Below, in pieces: positions 9,047 to 18,258 of a stretch of DNA of 64,000 nucleotides. Origin of the DNA: Chitinophaga sp. LS1 (GTDB lineage Bacteria > Bacteroidota > Bacteroidia > Chitinophagales > Chitinophagaceae); assembly GCF_034274695.1 (NCBI RefSeq), contig NZ_CP128362.1, forward strand, positions 930,001 through 994,000, written 5' to 3'. Numbering within the stretch: position 1 is the first letter of the stretch; each line of letters starts with the position of its first letter. A model generated the notes under the pieces. It did no database searches and had not been told where the DNA came from. It saw only the letters and a program-made list of their open reading frames with translations. A program made the translations under genes and the position numbers.

Positions 9047-11622
9047 TTAATCCGCCGGTGCCATCCAGCTCGGCAAATCTTTCCCTTTCAGATAGTGATC
9101 AAAAAATTGAATTTGCCTCACTGTATAGTCATAAGCATTATGCTTATCTCTTAATACATGATCCTCTCCCTTATATATTAACATCCATACCTTTTTACGA
9201 AACTGCCGAAGTGCATTAAAAAGCTCCAATGCCTGCCCAAATGGCACTGCTGTATCATCTGTAGTATGCATCATCAATAAAGGTGTGGTAATTTTATCAA
9301 GATAAAACAAAGGCGAATTATTTATATATCGCTGGGGATCTTGCCAAAGTTTTACATTTAATCTAATTTGCCCTTTACTAGTCATCCAATGCACACTTTT
9401 CCCTTGAGATGTAAGTCCACCAGAAAAAGAAATTAAATCAGTTATTCCGGATGCTGAGCATGCTGCGGCAAATATATTAGTTTTGGTTAAAATAAAATTT
9501 GTCTCATATCCACCAAAACTATGCCCTTGAATTCCCATTTTTGTTGAGTCAACATAAGGTTTTGTAGCCATATACTCGGCAGCAGAGACTACTGAATTAT
9601 AAGCGCTCATACCTGTCTCTCCGAACTTATAATGAATATCTGGCACAAATACAAGATATCCCTGACTAACTATGTATGGAATATTTATCGGACCGATAAA
9701 AGTACGCGGAATAAGATAAGAGTTTAAATTGTTTGCGTATTCTTCATAATAATAGTAGATAATAGGATATTTTATGTTAGGGTTGAAGTTTTCTGGTCTG
9801 TATAGCACTCCCTGGCAAGAATCCCCATTAAACGTTTTCCATATATGCAATTCGCTTGTAACCCAGTTATATTTTTTTTCTGGGTAAACATCACTAACAG
9901 GAGAAAATGATTTAAAATCTTTAGTAACGAAATAATTAGGCGATTCTTCCGCGTTCATTCTCCTTATTAGCCAAACATTAGAATTGGTTGCTTTTATTGG
10001 CTGATTATCATATCCATTATCTATCAAAACATGAGGATTATAGTATACATAATCACTCATCACTATTTTTTGAGGATCTTTCTGGATACCCCATTTTATC
10101 CTATAAAAACCATTCTGCTTGTTTGAGAAATTGAAGCCAACCAATATCAACTCTTCTCCTTTCCTAAACTTGAACGTCGAAAGGTCTGCAACTGGGTAGA
10201 ATACAATATTATTTTTAGCTCCATAACCATTTGTAATATTGACTGGAATATGCTTACCAGAAGGATCTGCCTGCCATATATCTCTTTCGGCATATAGTAT
10301 AACCGAACTATCATCATCAAGCCAATAACTTTGATAGTCCCATGCACTCGTAAATTCGATTTTATAATAAGGATTTTTAATTTTCCCCATTTCTGATGTA
10401 ACTGCACGGGTAATATTAACTTTATTACCAGTTATTAAATTCCATGTAAAATAATCCTTATTAAGGGAATCTTGATAAAATATGAAATGACCTCCTCTTG
10501 AGAACATAGGATATTCAATAGGCAAATTTGATCTTGTTCCGTCTTGCAATGACACAAACAAATTTTTATACTGACTTTGGGGATTCCAATCCTCGTCTTC
10601 AATATCTCCATTCCCCGAAAATTGTCGAATTAACCCCAAATCATTACCAATATCAATAATCGTTTCATTTTTCTTATTAATTGAAATAATTGTCTTTCTA
10701 ATTAAATCAATTGCATAAAAATATTGAGGGATTTCTTTTGCAGTTCTTTCATATTGAGATTTCAATTTTGCATCAGTATAACTCCAAATAGTTACATTAG
10801 CATCCTTTTTTATTTTTTTTATATCATCATGACCTTCTTTAGGTTGAGCGACTATAAATAATTTATTTCCGTTCTCTGAAAATCTGTGAATCCGAATAAT
10901 TTCGTTAGATGAATCAATTTTAATTTCATTGGTATTGAAAATTAAAATAGCCTTCTCTTGGCCTGAATTATAGACCCATATCCCCTTTTCTCCCAAAGCT
11001 GATATACCAATAAATGCAATTTTCTCATTCGCATAATCGAACAACAAATTTTTCACTTCCTCTCCTTCCCAAATAACATTATTTAACCCCGTCTTTAAAT
11101 GGTAATACGAAATAATACGCTTATTATTCTGTCCTATCTTAATCAAAATCAAGGCATCATTTTTTTTATTATATTCATATCTTATTATGCTGTCCAATAC
11201 AGCTGTAATTCTATCGAAGGCACCAACCACCGATAGCTTTTTTGGATCAGTCTTGGAATTATACAATAAATAGTCTGATATTAGCCTAAAGGAAGACACC
11301 CCTTCTATATAAGATATATTATCGGTTCCAAGAGTTAATATAGCTAAACTATCATTTGATAAAATAAAATATCCCCTTTTACCATCAGGAGAAAATGAAA
11401 TTGAAGTAGTAGCTGTATTGAAAGTTTTCTTCCATTTATTTGAAATTGACTGAACAATGACCTGACTCTTAATACCATTTACGTTACTGGAGTGAGCAAT
11501 ATTATAGGATACATACTTTCCATCACTATTTATATTACCACGTTCCACCTTTGGCCAAAACATTTTGTAACTGACATAAAAAAAAGAAAACAAAAAACTG
11601 AGCAACTCTTTAAAGCATTCAT
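9047..11622 (-). CDS. Secreted S9-family (prolyl-oligopeptidase-type) peptidase with a frameshift in the signal-peptide region
   Basis: The main frame (9047-11605) encodes 852 aa: a beta-propeller-like N-terminal half opening WPKVERGNINSDGKYVSYNI, then an alpha/beta-hydrolase domain. The catalytic triad is visible: Ser near 696 in GHSFGGYE, Asp near 784 in TTDDTAVP and His near 816 in GEDHVL. This family cleaves short peptides in the periplasm. The main frame lacks a proper start: a plausible signal peptide (MNALKSCSVFCFLFF...KCFGQ) starts at the ATG at 11622 in the next frame. The two frames meet at a run of eight A residues (11578-11585; T on the coding strand), so a one-base slip there would restore the protein. 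It could be a true mutation, phase variation or a sequencing error. The gene is AT-rich like its neighbours. Confidence 0.85.
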
Positions 11623-11767
11623 TTTAAACAAATAGCACACATACACTAAATGAATAATAATCCATGAAATATAACTTTTTAAAAAAAGGGTCAACTTTTC
11701 AATAGTTGAAAAAATGTGTCTCATTTGAATTGATTTTAATTATAGATTTGGGTATTACAAACATTTC

Positions 11768-11797
11768 ATAACGTGCAGAATTTGGTCTGCACGTTAT
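11768..11797 (-). terminator. Hairpin after susD2
   Basis: A perfect 12-bp inverted repeat (11768-11779 with 11786-11797, 6-nt loop) lies 69 nt past the susD2 stop. There is no strong T-tract, so it may be a processing or weak termination site. Confidence 0.5.
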
Positions 11798-11865
11798 ATT
11801 CATTAACATAGAAGTAAACAAAAATACTTGCCAGAAATTTTATTGAATTTGGAGATAAAGAATTT

Positions 11866-13302
11866 TTAGTACCCTTCATTTTGTACTAAATTGGGACCAT
11901 ACTGCAATTCGAGAGTAGATATTGGATAATATTGATCATTACTACTCCAAACCCCTCCTTTATTAACCGCGATGTCACTCATTACATTATTAACAGCACC
12001 AGTTCGCTTCAAATCCATCCAACGATGTCCCATCTCCGTAAACAACTCAACCTGTCTTTCGTGCATTATGCTATCCAGTAATATTTGTTGACTATTTGTA
12101 CCTTCATAGTTTGGAAGGCCAGCTCTATTTCTGATGATATTTAAATCACTTATCGATGCAGAAAAATTATTTAACTGCGCATTTGCTTCAGACCTAATCA
12201 AATACTGCTCAGCTAATCTAAGCATCATTTGATATTCTGTCACAGAATTATTCAATGTTGCATTCTTATACTTAAATGGATAGCGATAAAGTATACCCCC
12301 GACTGTAATAGTATCAATCCAATTCGTAAAACGTAAATCATTATTTTCAATACTATTCAATAATTGATAACTCAAATAAACCGGATTGTTATCACTCGGC
12401 CCGGTCCTTGGGATAACAAACAATTTGCCATCTTCAGTGTTCCATCCAAGGTTTACCGGTTGAATTTGCCAAATTGCCTCTTTGCTATTTTTCAAAAAAA
12501 CATCCGTTAAATCTGTTAAACTAAATAGGGAAGTATTATTTATGACTTCAGTTGACAATACAACAGCATTACCATAATCCTTCCTATATAAGAAAACCCT
12601 CGCTAGTAATGCCTTTGCTGCCCATTTATTAGGAACAGTACGTTCTGTACTAACGCTAATAGCATCTTTACCAACGAAATTGGAATTAAGAAGACCAGAT
12701 GCATCCTGTAAATCAGCCACTATTTGTTGATAAACTTTGCTAGTATCTGATCTAGACAGTAACATATTTATTTTATAATCACTTGTAATTGCAAGTGGCA
12801 CTGGTCCATATAAGTTAACAAGATAGAAATAATTAAATGCTCGCAGAAATTTTGCTTCTCCCAATAATTCATCCTTAACAGCTTTACTTAGTCCCTTAGA
12901 TGCAGATATGCCTTCTATAGCAGAATTTAATTGAAATATATAAGGATAGCAAGTAGTCCAGACATTAGGACCACTTGAATTTAATAATTCATTGTGATAA
13001 AAGGCAATGTAATTCTGATTAGTAACGCCACTATATAAGGTGAACTCATCAGCAGATAAACCTGGATAAAAGGACATAAAACTATTAATAGATCCCCCAT
13101 TTGGAATCGTTTTAGAGCTCATACTAGCATATATACCATTTAAAACAGCAATAGCATTTGCATTGGTCTGATAAGCATCATCTCCTGACGTGTAGCTTAC
13201 AGGAGTATCTACCTCAACAAATTTATTGCAATTTGTAAATGAGATCGTTAGGAGAAGGCCGATTATATTTAAGTAAATCGCCAAACGGTATATTGAGTTC
13301 AT
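11866..13302 (-). CDS. SusD/RagB-family outer-membrane lipoprotein (SusD2)
   Basis: 478 aa from the ATG at 13302. An in-frame start at 13347 exists, but the later start gives a normal lipoprotein leader with the lipobox SFTNC (Cys25). SusD landmarks are NGIYASMSS, GEAKFLRAFNYFYLVNLYG and the C-terminal ERQVELFTEMGHRWMDLKRTG. It is the substrate-binding partner of SusC2, 63 nt downstream of that gene. The sequence is AT-rich compared with SusD1, with which it shares the overall family pattern. Confidence 0.94.
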   Translation of the reverse strand: MNSIYRLAIYLNIIGLLLTISFTNCNKFVEVDTPVSYTSGDDAYQTNANAIAVLNGIYASMSSKTIPNGGSINSFMSFYPGLSADEFTLYSGVTNQNYIAFYHNELLNSSGPNVWTTCYPYIFQLNSAIEGISASKGLSKAVKDELLGEAKFLRAFNYFYLVNLYGPVPLAITSDYKINMLLSRSDTSKVYQQIVADLQDASGLLNSNFVGKDAISVSTERTVPNKWAAKALLARVFLYRKDYGNAVVLSTEVINNTSLFSLTDLTDVFLKNSKEAIWQIQPVNLGWNTEDGKLFVIPRTGPSDNNPVYLSYQLLNSIENNDLRFTNWIDTITVGGILYRYPFKYKNATLNNSVTEYQMMLRLAEQYLIRSEANAQLNNFSASISDLNIIRNRAGLPNYEGTNSQQILLDSIMHERQVELFTEMGHRWMDLKRTGAVNNVMSDIAVNKGGVWSSNDQYYPISTLELQYGPNLVQNEGY

Positions 13303-13365
13303 ATATTTAAAATTACCTATTGTAATAGAAAAACTGTTTGAATCCATTTATATCAGAAAGAAGTT

Positions 13366-16300
13366 TCAAAGGCCCAATTGTACACCAAATACGAATGTCT
13401 TTAATGGCGGTAATGTTATACTACTTAATGATTCTGGATCCAGTCCTTTGTAATTAGTAAATGTTAAAAGATTCTGTCCTTGTGCATAGAGTCTTAAATT
13501 TGAAATTTTTGCACGCTTTAACCAATTCTCCGGCAAATCCCAACTCAGAGATAAATTCTTCAATCTGCAATAAGAGGCATCAGAATAAGAAGCATCACTC
13601 GCAACTGAGTATATATAATTTATAGCTAATAAATTATTAGAGTTAAATCTTTGATGAGCAGCATTATCATTCACTTTTTGCCAGCGATCTAACAAATATT
13701 TTGGTTGGTTTTGATTGAAAGAACCTGGGTATGGCGCGCCTGCAAAATAATTAGCACCATTTCTCGACATATACTGAAATAAAGCACTTAATGAAATTCC
13801 CATATAACTGAATGTAGTGTTTAAACCAGCATACAATTTTGGAGACAAATTAACGGCAGTTTGTTGGTCTGTTACAAACTTAGGCGTTGAAGTGATTGCT
13901 CCTTTCGCATCCGTGAACTGATATAATCCAGTTTCAGGATTAACACCTAGTGAATGGAATACTTTTGTAATAGTAAGTGGTTGACCAACTATCAGCGAAT
14001 TTGCATATGAGGATGATGAGAGGTTTTTAAACGCAATTAGTTTATTACGAGGAATAGTTAGATTAAAATTAACGTTCCAATCAAACTTAGATCGCTTAAT
14101 GACCGTACTTGTCACTGTGAACTCCCATCCACTATTTTGAACGGTAGCTGGATAATTGGTTGTAATATTTGAAACTCCCGCAATACTAGGAAGCTTATAA
14201 GGCAATAATTGATTAGAGGATCGATTTATATAATAATTGGCATTCAACAAGATTTTATCTTTTATAAATCCGAGATCTAGTCCAAAATTTACTTTTTTAG
14301 TTTCCTCCCATTGAAGGTATGGATTATTTATGCCATTTGACACCAACGATGAAATCCCCCTATATGGAACGCCAACAACCAAAGGACTATATAAATTTAA
14401 GGTCGCATAGTCTCCTATTTGGTCATTGCCAGTTGTCCCATAACTAAATCTCAATTTACCATAACTTAAAGCGGGCAAATTATTCTTCATAAAATCTTCA
14501 CTGGAAAAGATCCACCCTAATCCTATTGCTCCAAAATTGTGAAACCTGTTCGCAGATCCAAATCTGCTGCTACCATCTCTTCTCGCTGATAAATTAACAA
14601 TATACTTATTATTATATGCATAGGTTACTCTTCCAAAGAGACCGGCATACTTATAGACCGACATTATGGATCCTGTACTTATAAGTGTTGTAGCTGAATT
14701 TATATCGCCAATAGCCTGATCTGAATTGAATCCTGAGCCAAACACTTCGTTCCCCTTGGAATTATTCTGTTGAAGGGAACTACCTAATAAAAAATTAAAC
14801 TTATTAAATCCAAATGAACGGTCATAAGTAAGCTGAGGTTCTATTATCCAAGTGTTTATAGCATAATTACCGTACACCCCAAATCTATCTAAATATTGTT
14901 GTATTTCTGGAATATAAGTAGATAAAGGTACTTGCATAATTTCGTTGGAGTGCATATTAGTATATCCCAAACTAGTCTTTAAATTTAACCCAGGCATAAT
15001 AGTATAACCTAACAAAAGATTACTAACCAGGTTTTCAGTATTTATATTAATTTTTTGATTTAACTGAATTAAAGGATTGTTGAATGTTGAAGCGCCTGAA
15101 GCATTAGGCATAAAATTAATTGTTCCATCAGCATTATATAAGGGAGGAGCATCTGGTGCGAGAGTAACTGCATAATTAGTAAAATCTACATTAGGAAGCT
15201 TATTATTATCAACCAGATAGCTTCCTGAGAATTGCATCTGAAATTTATTATCATTAGAATTACTAGTAATATTAAAATGTACCGATCCTTTTTGATCATT
15301 AAAGTTTGTTGGCAACACGGTAGTCTCCCTATGAAAAGTCCCTCCAATAAGATATTGAATATTGTTATTACCACCTGATATAGATCCATTAACATTCATA
15401 TATTTAGCAGTTTTACCGATCAGCTCCTTTTGCCAGTTTACATTCCTTGTTGAATCCCAAAAGCCATTAACATCATAATCAGTAGCCCCAACAGCAATTT
15501 TATCATTTAATTTCGCTTCATGTCTCATGGCCAGGTATTCAGTAGTGCTCATTAGATCCAAATGGCGGGCAACTTTACCTCCTCCCTGTTGATAATCAAT
15601 TGTTACTTTAGTTTTCCCCTGTTTCCCCCTCTTAGTAGTAATCAAGATTGCTCCATTTGCAGCGCGAGAACCATAGATAGCTGTTGCATCAGCATCTTTT
15701 AAGACGGTAATACTTTCAATATCTGCGGGGTTAATAAAACTCAGAGTGCTTCCTTTTGATTGAGTATTATAACCCCCTACACCTAAAACTGTAGCAGTTA
15801 TAGAGAGATTTTGCGAAGGGTAGGGTACACCATCGATTACATAGAATGGATCATTGCCCTTTAAAATACTATTCTGTCCTTGAACAAGTGTCGTCACTGC
15901 AGAGCCACTAAAGCCATTTTTTTGATCTATCATAATACCAGGAACTCTCCCTGAAATGGCCATCAGTGGGTTGGTAACAGGACTACGGGCGATTTCCTCA
16001 CCTTTGATAGTCGAAACATTTCCAGTTAATGTTCGCCCAGTTGTAGAACCATATGCTATCACTACTGCCTCATCCAATGCACCGATTGCAATTCTCAACT
16101 TAACAATCAACTGTGCATCATCATTTACTACTAACTCTTTTGTCTCAAAGCCAATAGAAGTAACTAGGAGAACATCACCTGACTCTACATCTGACAAGCG
16201 AAAGTAGCCATCTGCGTCAGATTTAGTACCTTTTTTAGTGCCTTTTACAATTATAGTGGCACTAGGAATTGGACTTCCATTTGTATCTAAAATTCTTCCA

Positions 16301-16707
16301 GCTACCTCCATTTTGGAGTTCAAAAGCTTAGACTCCCCTAATACATTATCATCCGATTTGCCTTTAAATTGCTGCTTCAATAAGATCGTACCATCTCTAT
16401 ATTGCCATATAACTCCTTTTGAACCTAATATACTGGAAAGCACATCATCCAATTGCACCTGCTGAAATGCAGCTTTTATCTTTTCATTTAAATTTAAAGC
16501 GCCCGCCGCATACATAAATCGTAAGCCCGTTTGCTTCTCTATTTGCTTTAATACATTATCCATAGAAATATCATTACCAACAATAGTTACTTTTTGCTTG
16601 CCTTCTTGTTGGTGGGCCTGGGCACTTTGAAACATACAAGCATTAATAATAAATACGTACAGTAAGATTCTGGCCACTATTGTACCGCAAGGTGTAGGAA
16701 TGCACAT
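13366..16707 (-). CDS. SusC/RagA-family TonB-linked outer-membrane transporter (SusC2)
   Basis: 1113 aa from the ATG at 16707. The frame stays open to 16818, but the start MCIPTPCG matches the MRLPTPV start of SusC1 and precedes the hydrophobic leader ending QSAQA. Domains in order: STN (IVGNDISMDNVLKQIEKQTG), a carboxypeptidase-regulatory-like domain (VAGRILDTNGSPIPSATI...), TonB plug (LDEAVVIAYG, then TVLKDADATAIYGSRAANGA) and beta-barrel. The STN domain predicts sigma/anti-sigma control, yet no FecR gene accompanies ECF2, which is divergent from this gene. With SusD2 and the nearby S9 peptidase, a peptide-like ligand is possible but unproven. Confidence 0.95.
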   Translation of the reverse strand: MCIPTPCGTIVARILLYVFIINACMFQSAQAHQQEGKQKVTIVGNDISMDNVLKQIEKQTGLRFMYAAGALNLNEKIKAAFQQVQLDDVLSSILGSKGVIWQYRDGTILLKQQFKGKSDDNVLGESKLLNSKMEVAGRILDTNGSPIPSATIIVKGTKKGTKSDADGYFRLSDVESGDVLLVTSIGFETKELVVNDDAQLIVKLRIAIGALDEAVVIAYGSTTGRTLTGNVSTIKGEEIARSPVTNPLMAISGRVPGIMIDQKNGFSGSAVTTLVQGQNSILKGNDPFYVIDGVPYPSQNLSITATVLGVGGYNTQSKGSTLSFINPADIESITVLKDADATAIYGSRAANGAILITTKRGKQGKTKVTIDYQQGGGKVARHLDLMSTTEYLAMRHEAKLNDKIAVGATDYDVNGFWDSTRNVNWQKELIGKTAKYMNVNGSISGGNNNIQYLIGGTFHRETTVLPTNFNDQKGSVHFNITSNSNDNKFQMQFSGSYLVDNNKLPNVDFTNYAVTLAPDAPPLYNADGTINFMPNASGASTFNNPLIQLNQKININTENLVSNLLLGYTIMPGLNLKTSLGYTNMHSNEIMQVPLSTYIPEIQQYLDRFGVYGNYAINTWIIEPQLTYDRSFGFNKFNFLLGSSLQQNNSKGNEVFGSGFNSDQAIGDINSATTLISTGSIMSVYKYAGLFGRVTYAYNNKYIVNLSARRDGSSRFGSANRFHNFGAIGLGWIFSSEDFMKNNLPALSYGKLRFSYGTTGNDQIGDYATLNLYSPLVVGVPYRGISSLVSNGINNPYLQWEETKKVNFGLDLGFIKDKILLNANYYINRSSNQLLPYKLPSIAGVSNITTNYPATVQNSGWEFTVTSTVIKRSKFDWNVNFNLTIPRNKLIAFKNLSSSSYANSLIVGQPLTITKVFHSLGVNPETGLYQFTDAKGAITSTPKFVTDQQTAVNLSPKLYAGLNTTFSYMGISLSALFQYMSRNGANYFAGAPYPGSFNQNQPKYLLDRWQKVNDNAAHQRFNSNNLLAINYIYSVASDASYSDASYCRLKNLSLSWDLPENWLKRAKISNLRLYAQGQNLLTFTNYKGLDPESLSSITLPPLKTFVFGVQLGL

Positions 16708-16881
16708 AATAGAAAATGGTTGGTTTTTGGTGATAAATACAGGCATAATACAGAATAGACGTAAGCTTCCCTTAGCCTTGGAATCATTCACAAGCATTTT
16801 TAAGCAATTCTCAGACAATCACTTCCCCTCTTTAGCAATAACGCTAATATTATATTATAGTTGAATTAAGTGATAACTTAT

Positions 16882-16905
16882 ATCGTGTAACATTTTAAAA
16901 GGTAC
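16882..16905 (-). promoter_or_regulatory. Putative ECF-sigma promoter of susC2
   Basis: On the minus strand GTACCTTTT (TACCTTTT at 16904-16897) is followed by ACGAT exactly 18 nt after the T of TAC. The same arrangement with ACGATAT occurs upstream of ECF2 on the opposite strand (16934). It lies about 175 nt upstream of the susC2 start. Confidence 0.5.
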
Positions 16906-16933
16906 TCAAAGGACTTAACGAAAATTTCATATA

Positions 16934-16959
16934 GTACTTTTTAACGCAGCATACGATAT
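16934..16959 (+). promoter_or_regulatory. Putative autoregulatory ECF promoter of ECF2
   Basis: GTACTTTTT (16934-16942) with ACGATAT beginning 18 nt after the T of TAC (16953), only 9-15 nt before the ECF2 start. It pairs with the susC2 element 30 bp away on the other strand, suggesting that ECF2 drives both directions. Confidence 0.5.
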
Positions 16960-16968
16960 GATGGTATC

Positions 16969-17511
16969 ATGTTACATTTAAACGATGCCGAACTGTTAGA
17001 GATGGTCCAGAAAGGTCAGGAAGGGGCCTTTACCATCCTATACAACCGCTACCAACCAACCATGCTGGCTATAGCCAGAAAAAAACTCGTAAGTCGTCAG
17101 GAAGCAGAGGATGCTGTCCAGGAAATCTTTACTTCTTTTTGGCAACGTCGGAATCAAATATCTGGTAAGATTCCTGTCAAGCATTATTTCCTTCGGGCTG
17201 TGCATTTTCAATATGCATATAGATGCAGGGCGAATGCAGTTGCCAGAAAATACGAAAAATTCCTGGAATCATCGTCTGTTTATGAAGGCTATTTGGAATT
17301 TCTCGAAAATAAAGAGCTTGGTCAACAAATCCGGATTGCCATTCAAAAAATATCGGCACCAGCCTGTAGAAAGATTTTTGAATTAGCATATATAGAGGAT
17401 AGAAGTTGTAATGAAATTGCCAATTCTTTAAATATTCAGGCACAAGTCGTAAGAAACCAAACGAGCCGGGCTTTAAAAGTAATAAGAGATCAACTTAGGC
17501 AAGTAGTCTAA
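16969..17511 (+). CDS. ECF RNA polymerase sigma factor (ECF2), without an adjacent anti-sigma gene
   Basis: 180 aa. Region 2 includes EAEDAVQEIFTSFWQRRNQI, and region 4 includes SCNEIANSLNIQAQVVRNQT. It is divergent from susC2, like ECF1 from susC1. Unlike ECF1 and ECF3, it is not followed by fecR: the next genes are a small exported protein and an outer-membrane barrel. Its region 4 recognition helix (QAQVVRNQTSRALK) differs from the VQSVKNHIHRALK shared by ECF1 and ECF3. Control may come from a distant FecR or from transcription alone. Confidence 0.93.
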   Translation: MLHLNDAELLEMVQKGQEGAFTILYNRYQPTMLAIARKKLVSRQEAEDAVQEIFTSFWQRRNQISGKIPVKHYFLRAVHFQYAYRCRANAVARKYEKFLESSSVYEGYLEFLENKELGQQIRIAIQKISAPACRKIFELAYIEDRSCNEIANSLNIQAQVVRNQTSRALKVIRDQLRQVV

Positions 17512-17757
17512 GCCCCCTACCAACCTTCACGTTTATAAATTTCACGTCTGTATTTTATTTAAATAACAATATGTGACAATCTATATTGTCACTCCAGATT
17601 TCTATTACGCCATCTCAAAGGTTTATTCCTTGATTAGTAAAGTAAATATTCCTTGCGCAACTAATTTTGTAAAACCATCAAAAAATAAAGCTCATACTCA
17701 ATTGAAACTTAATACCACCACCCAAAAATTTCCATTCTAACATCTAAAAAAAACTCC

Positions 17758-18006
17758 ATGAGAAAAGTCAGATTCATCTTGATTGCAATTGCTGCAAGTG
17801 GCATATTAGGAGGCACCTTAGCATTTAAAGCATCCAAACGCGGTGCAATTGACTATTTTACAACCGATCAATTTAATGCAGTAGCTCCTGCATCCAATGT
17901 CGTATTTGCAGCAGGGGTTCGCAGCGGTACTGGTACTCGGGTATATTGGACAATCGTAGCAGGAGCCCAAGCTCCCAACTTCAACATAGTTGTCGCAAAC
18001 AATTAA
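17758..18006 (+). CDS. Small exported protein, member 3 of a three-member family
   Basis: 82 aa. The signal peptide MRKVRFILIAIAASGI continues into LGGTLAFKASKRG. The mature region shares RG.IDYFTT.QFN, APASNV and RVYWTIVAGAQA with the gene at 8689, with variable spacing of a few residues between the blocks. A 246-bp untranslated region separates it from ECF2, and a hairpin follows the stop. There are no cysteines in the mature part. The role is unknown; its placement between ECF2 and a barrel gene suggests a secreted or surface component of the ECF2 regulon. Confidence 0.8.
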   Translation: MRKVRFILIAIAASGILGGTLAFKASKRGAIDYFTTDQFNAVAPASNVVFAAGVRSGTGTRVYWTIVAGAQAPNFNIVVANN

Positions 18007-18024
18007 GTATACCTCAATTTTTAT

Positions 18025-18062
18025 AAATCAAAACAGAGGCAAAGATGCTTCTGTTTTGATTT
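18025..18062 (+). terminator. Terminator-like hairpin after the third small exported protein
   Basis: A 16-bp stem with one G-T pair (18025-18040 with 18047-18062, 6-nt loop) whose right arm is T-rich. Confidence 0.65.
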
Positions 18063-18258
18063 TATTAACAACTCCCTGCAACCATTTCACAGTAGAATTT
18101 TTTCTTCCTAAATTTCTATAAATATCTTATTTTCACTCGGTCAAAATATTAATTACCATAGGATACTTATGCCATTGTTATAACAGCCCAGGACACAATA
18201 TTATGACACCCTAACAGCCAGCGAAAATAGTATCCATTGTAAACTGATACTCCTTCTC

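Noticed and set aside
11530..11724. Separate 64-codon gene upstream of the S9 peptidase
   Set aside because: Its second half is the signal peptide of the peptidase in a shifted frame; better explained as part of that gene than as an independent protein.
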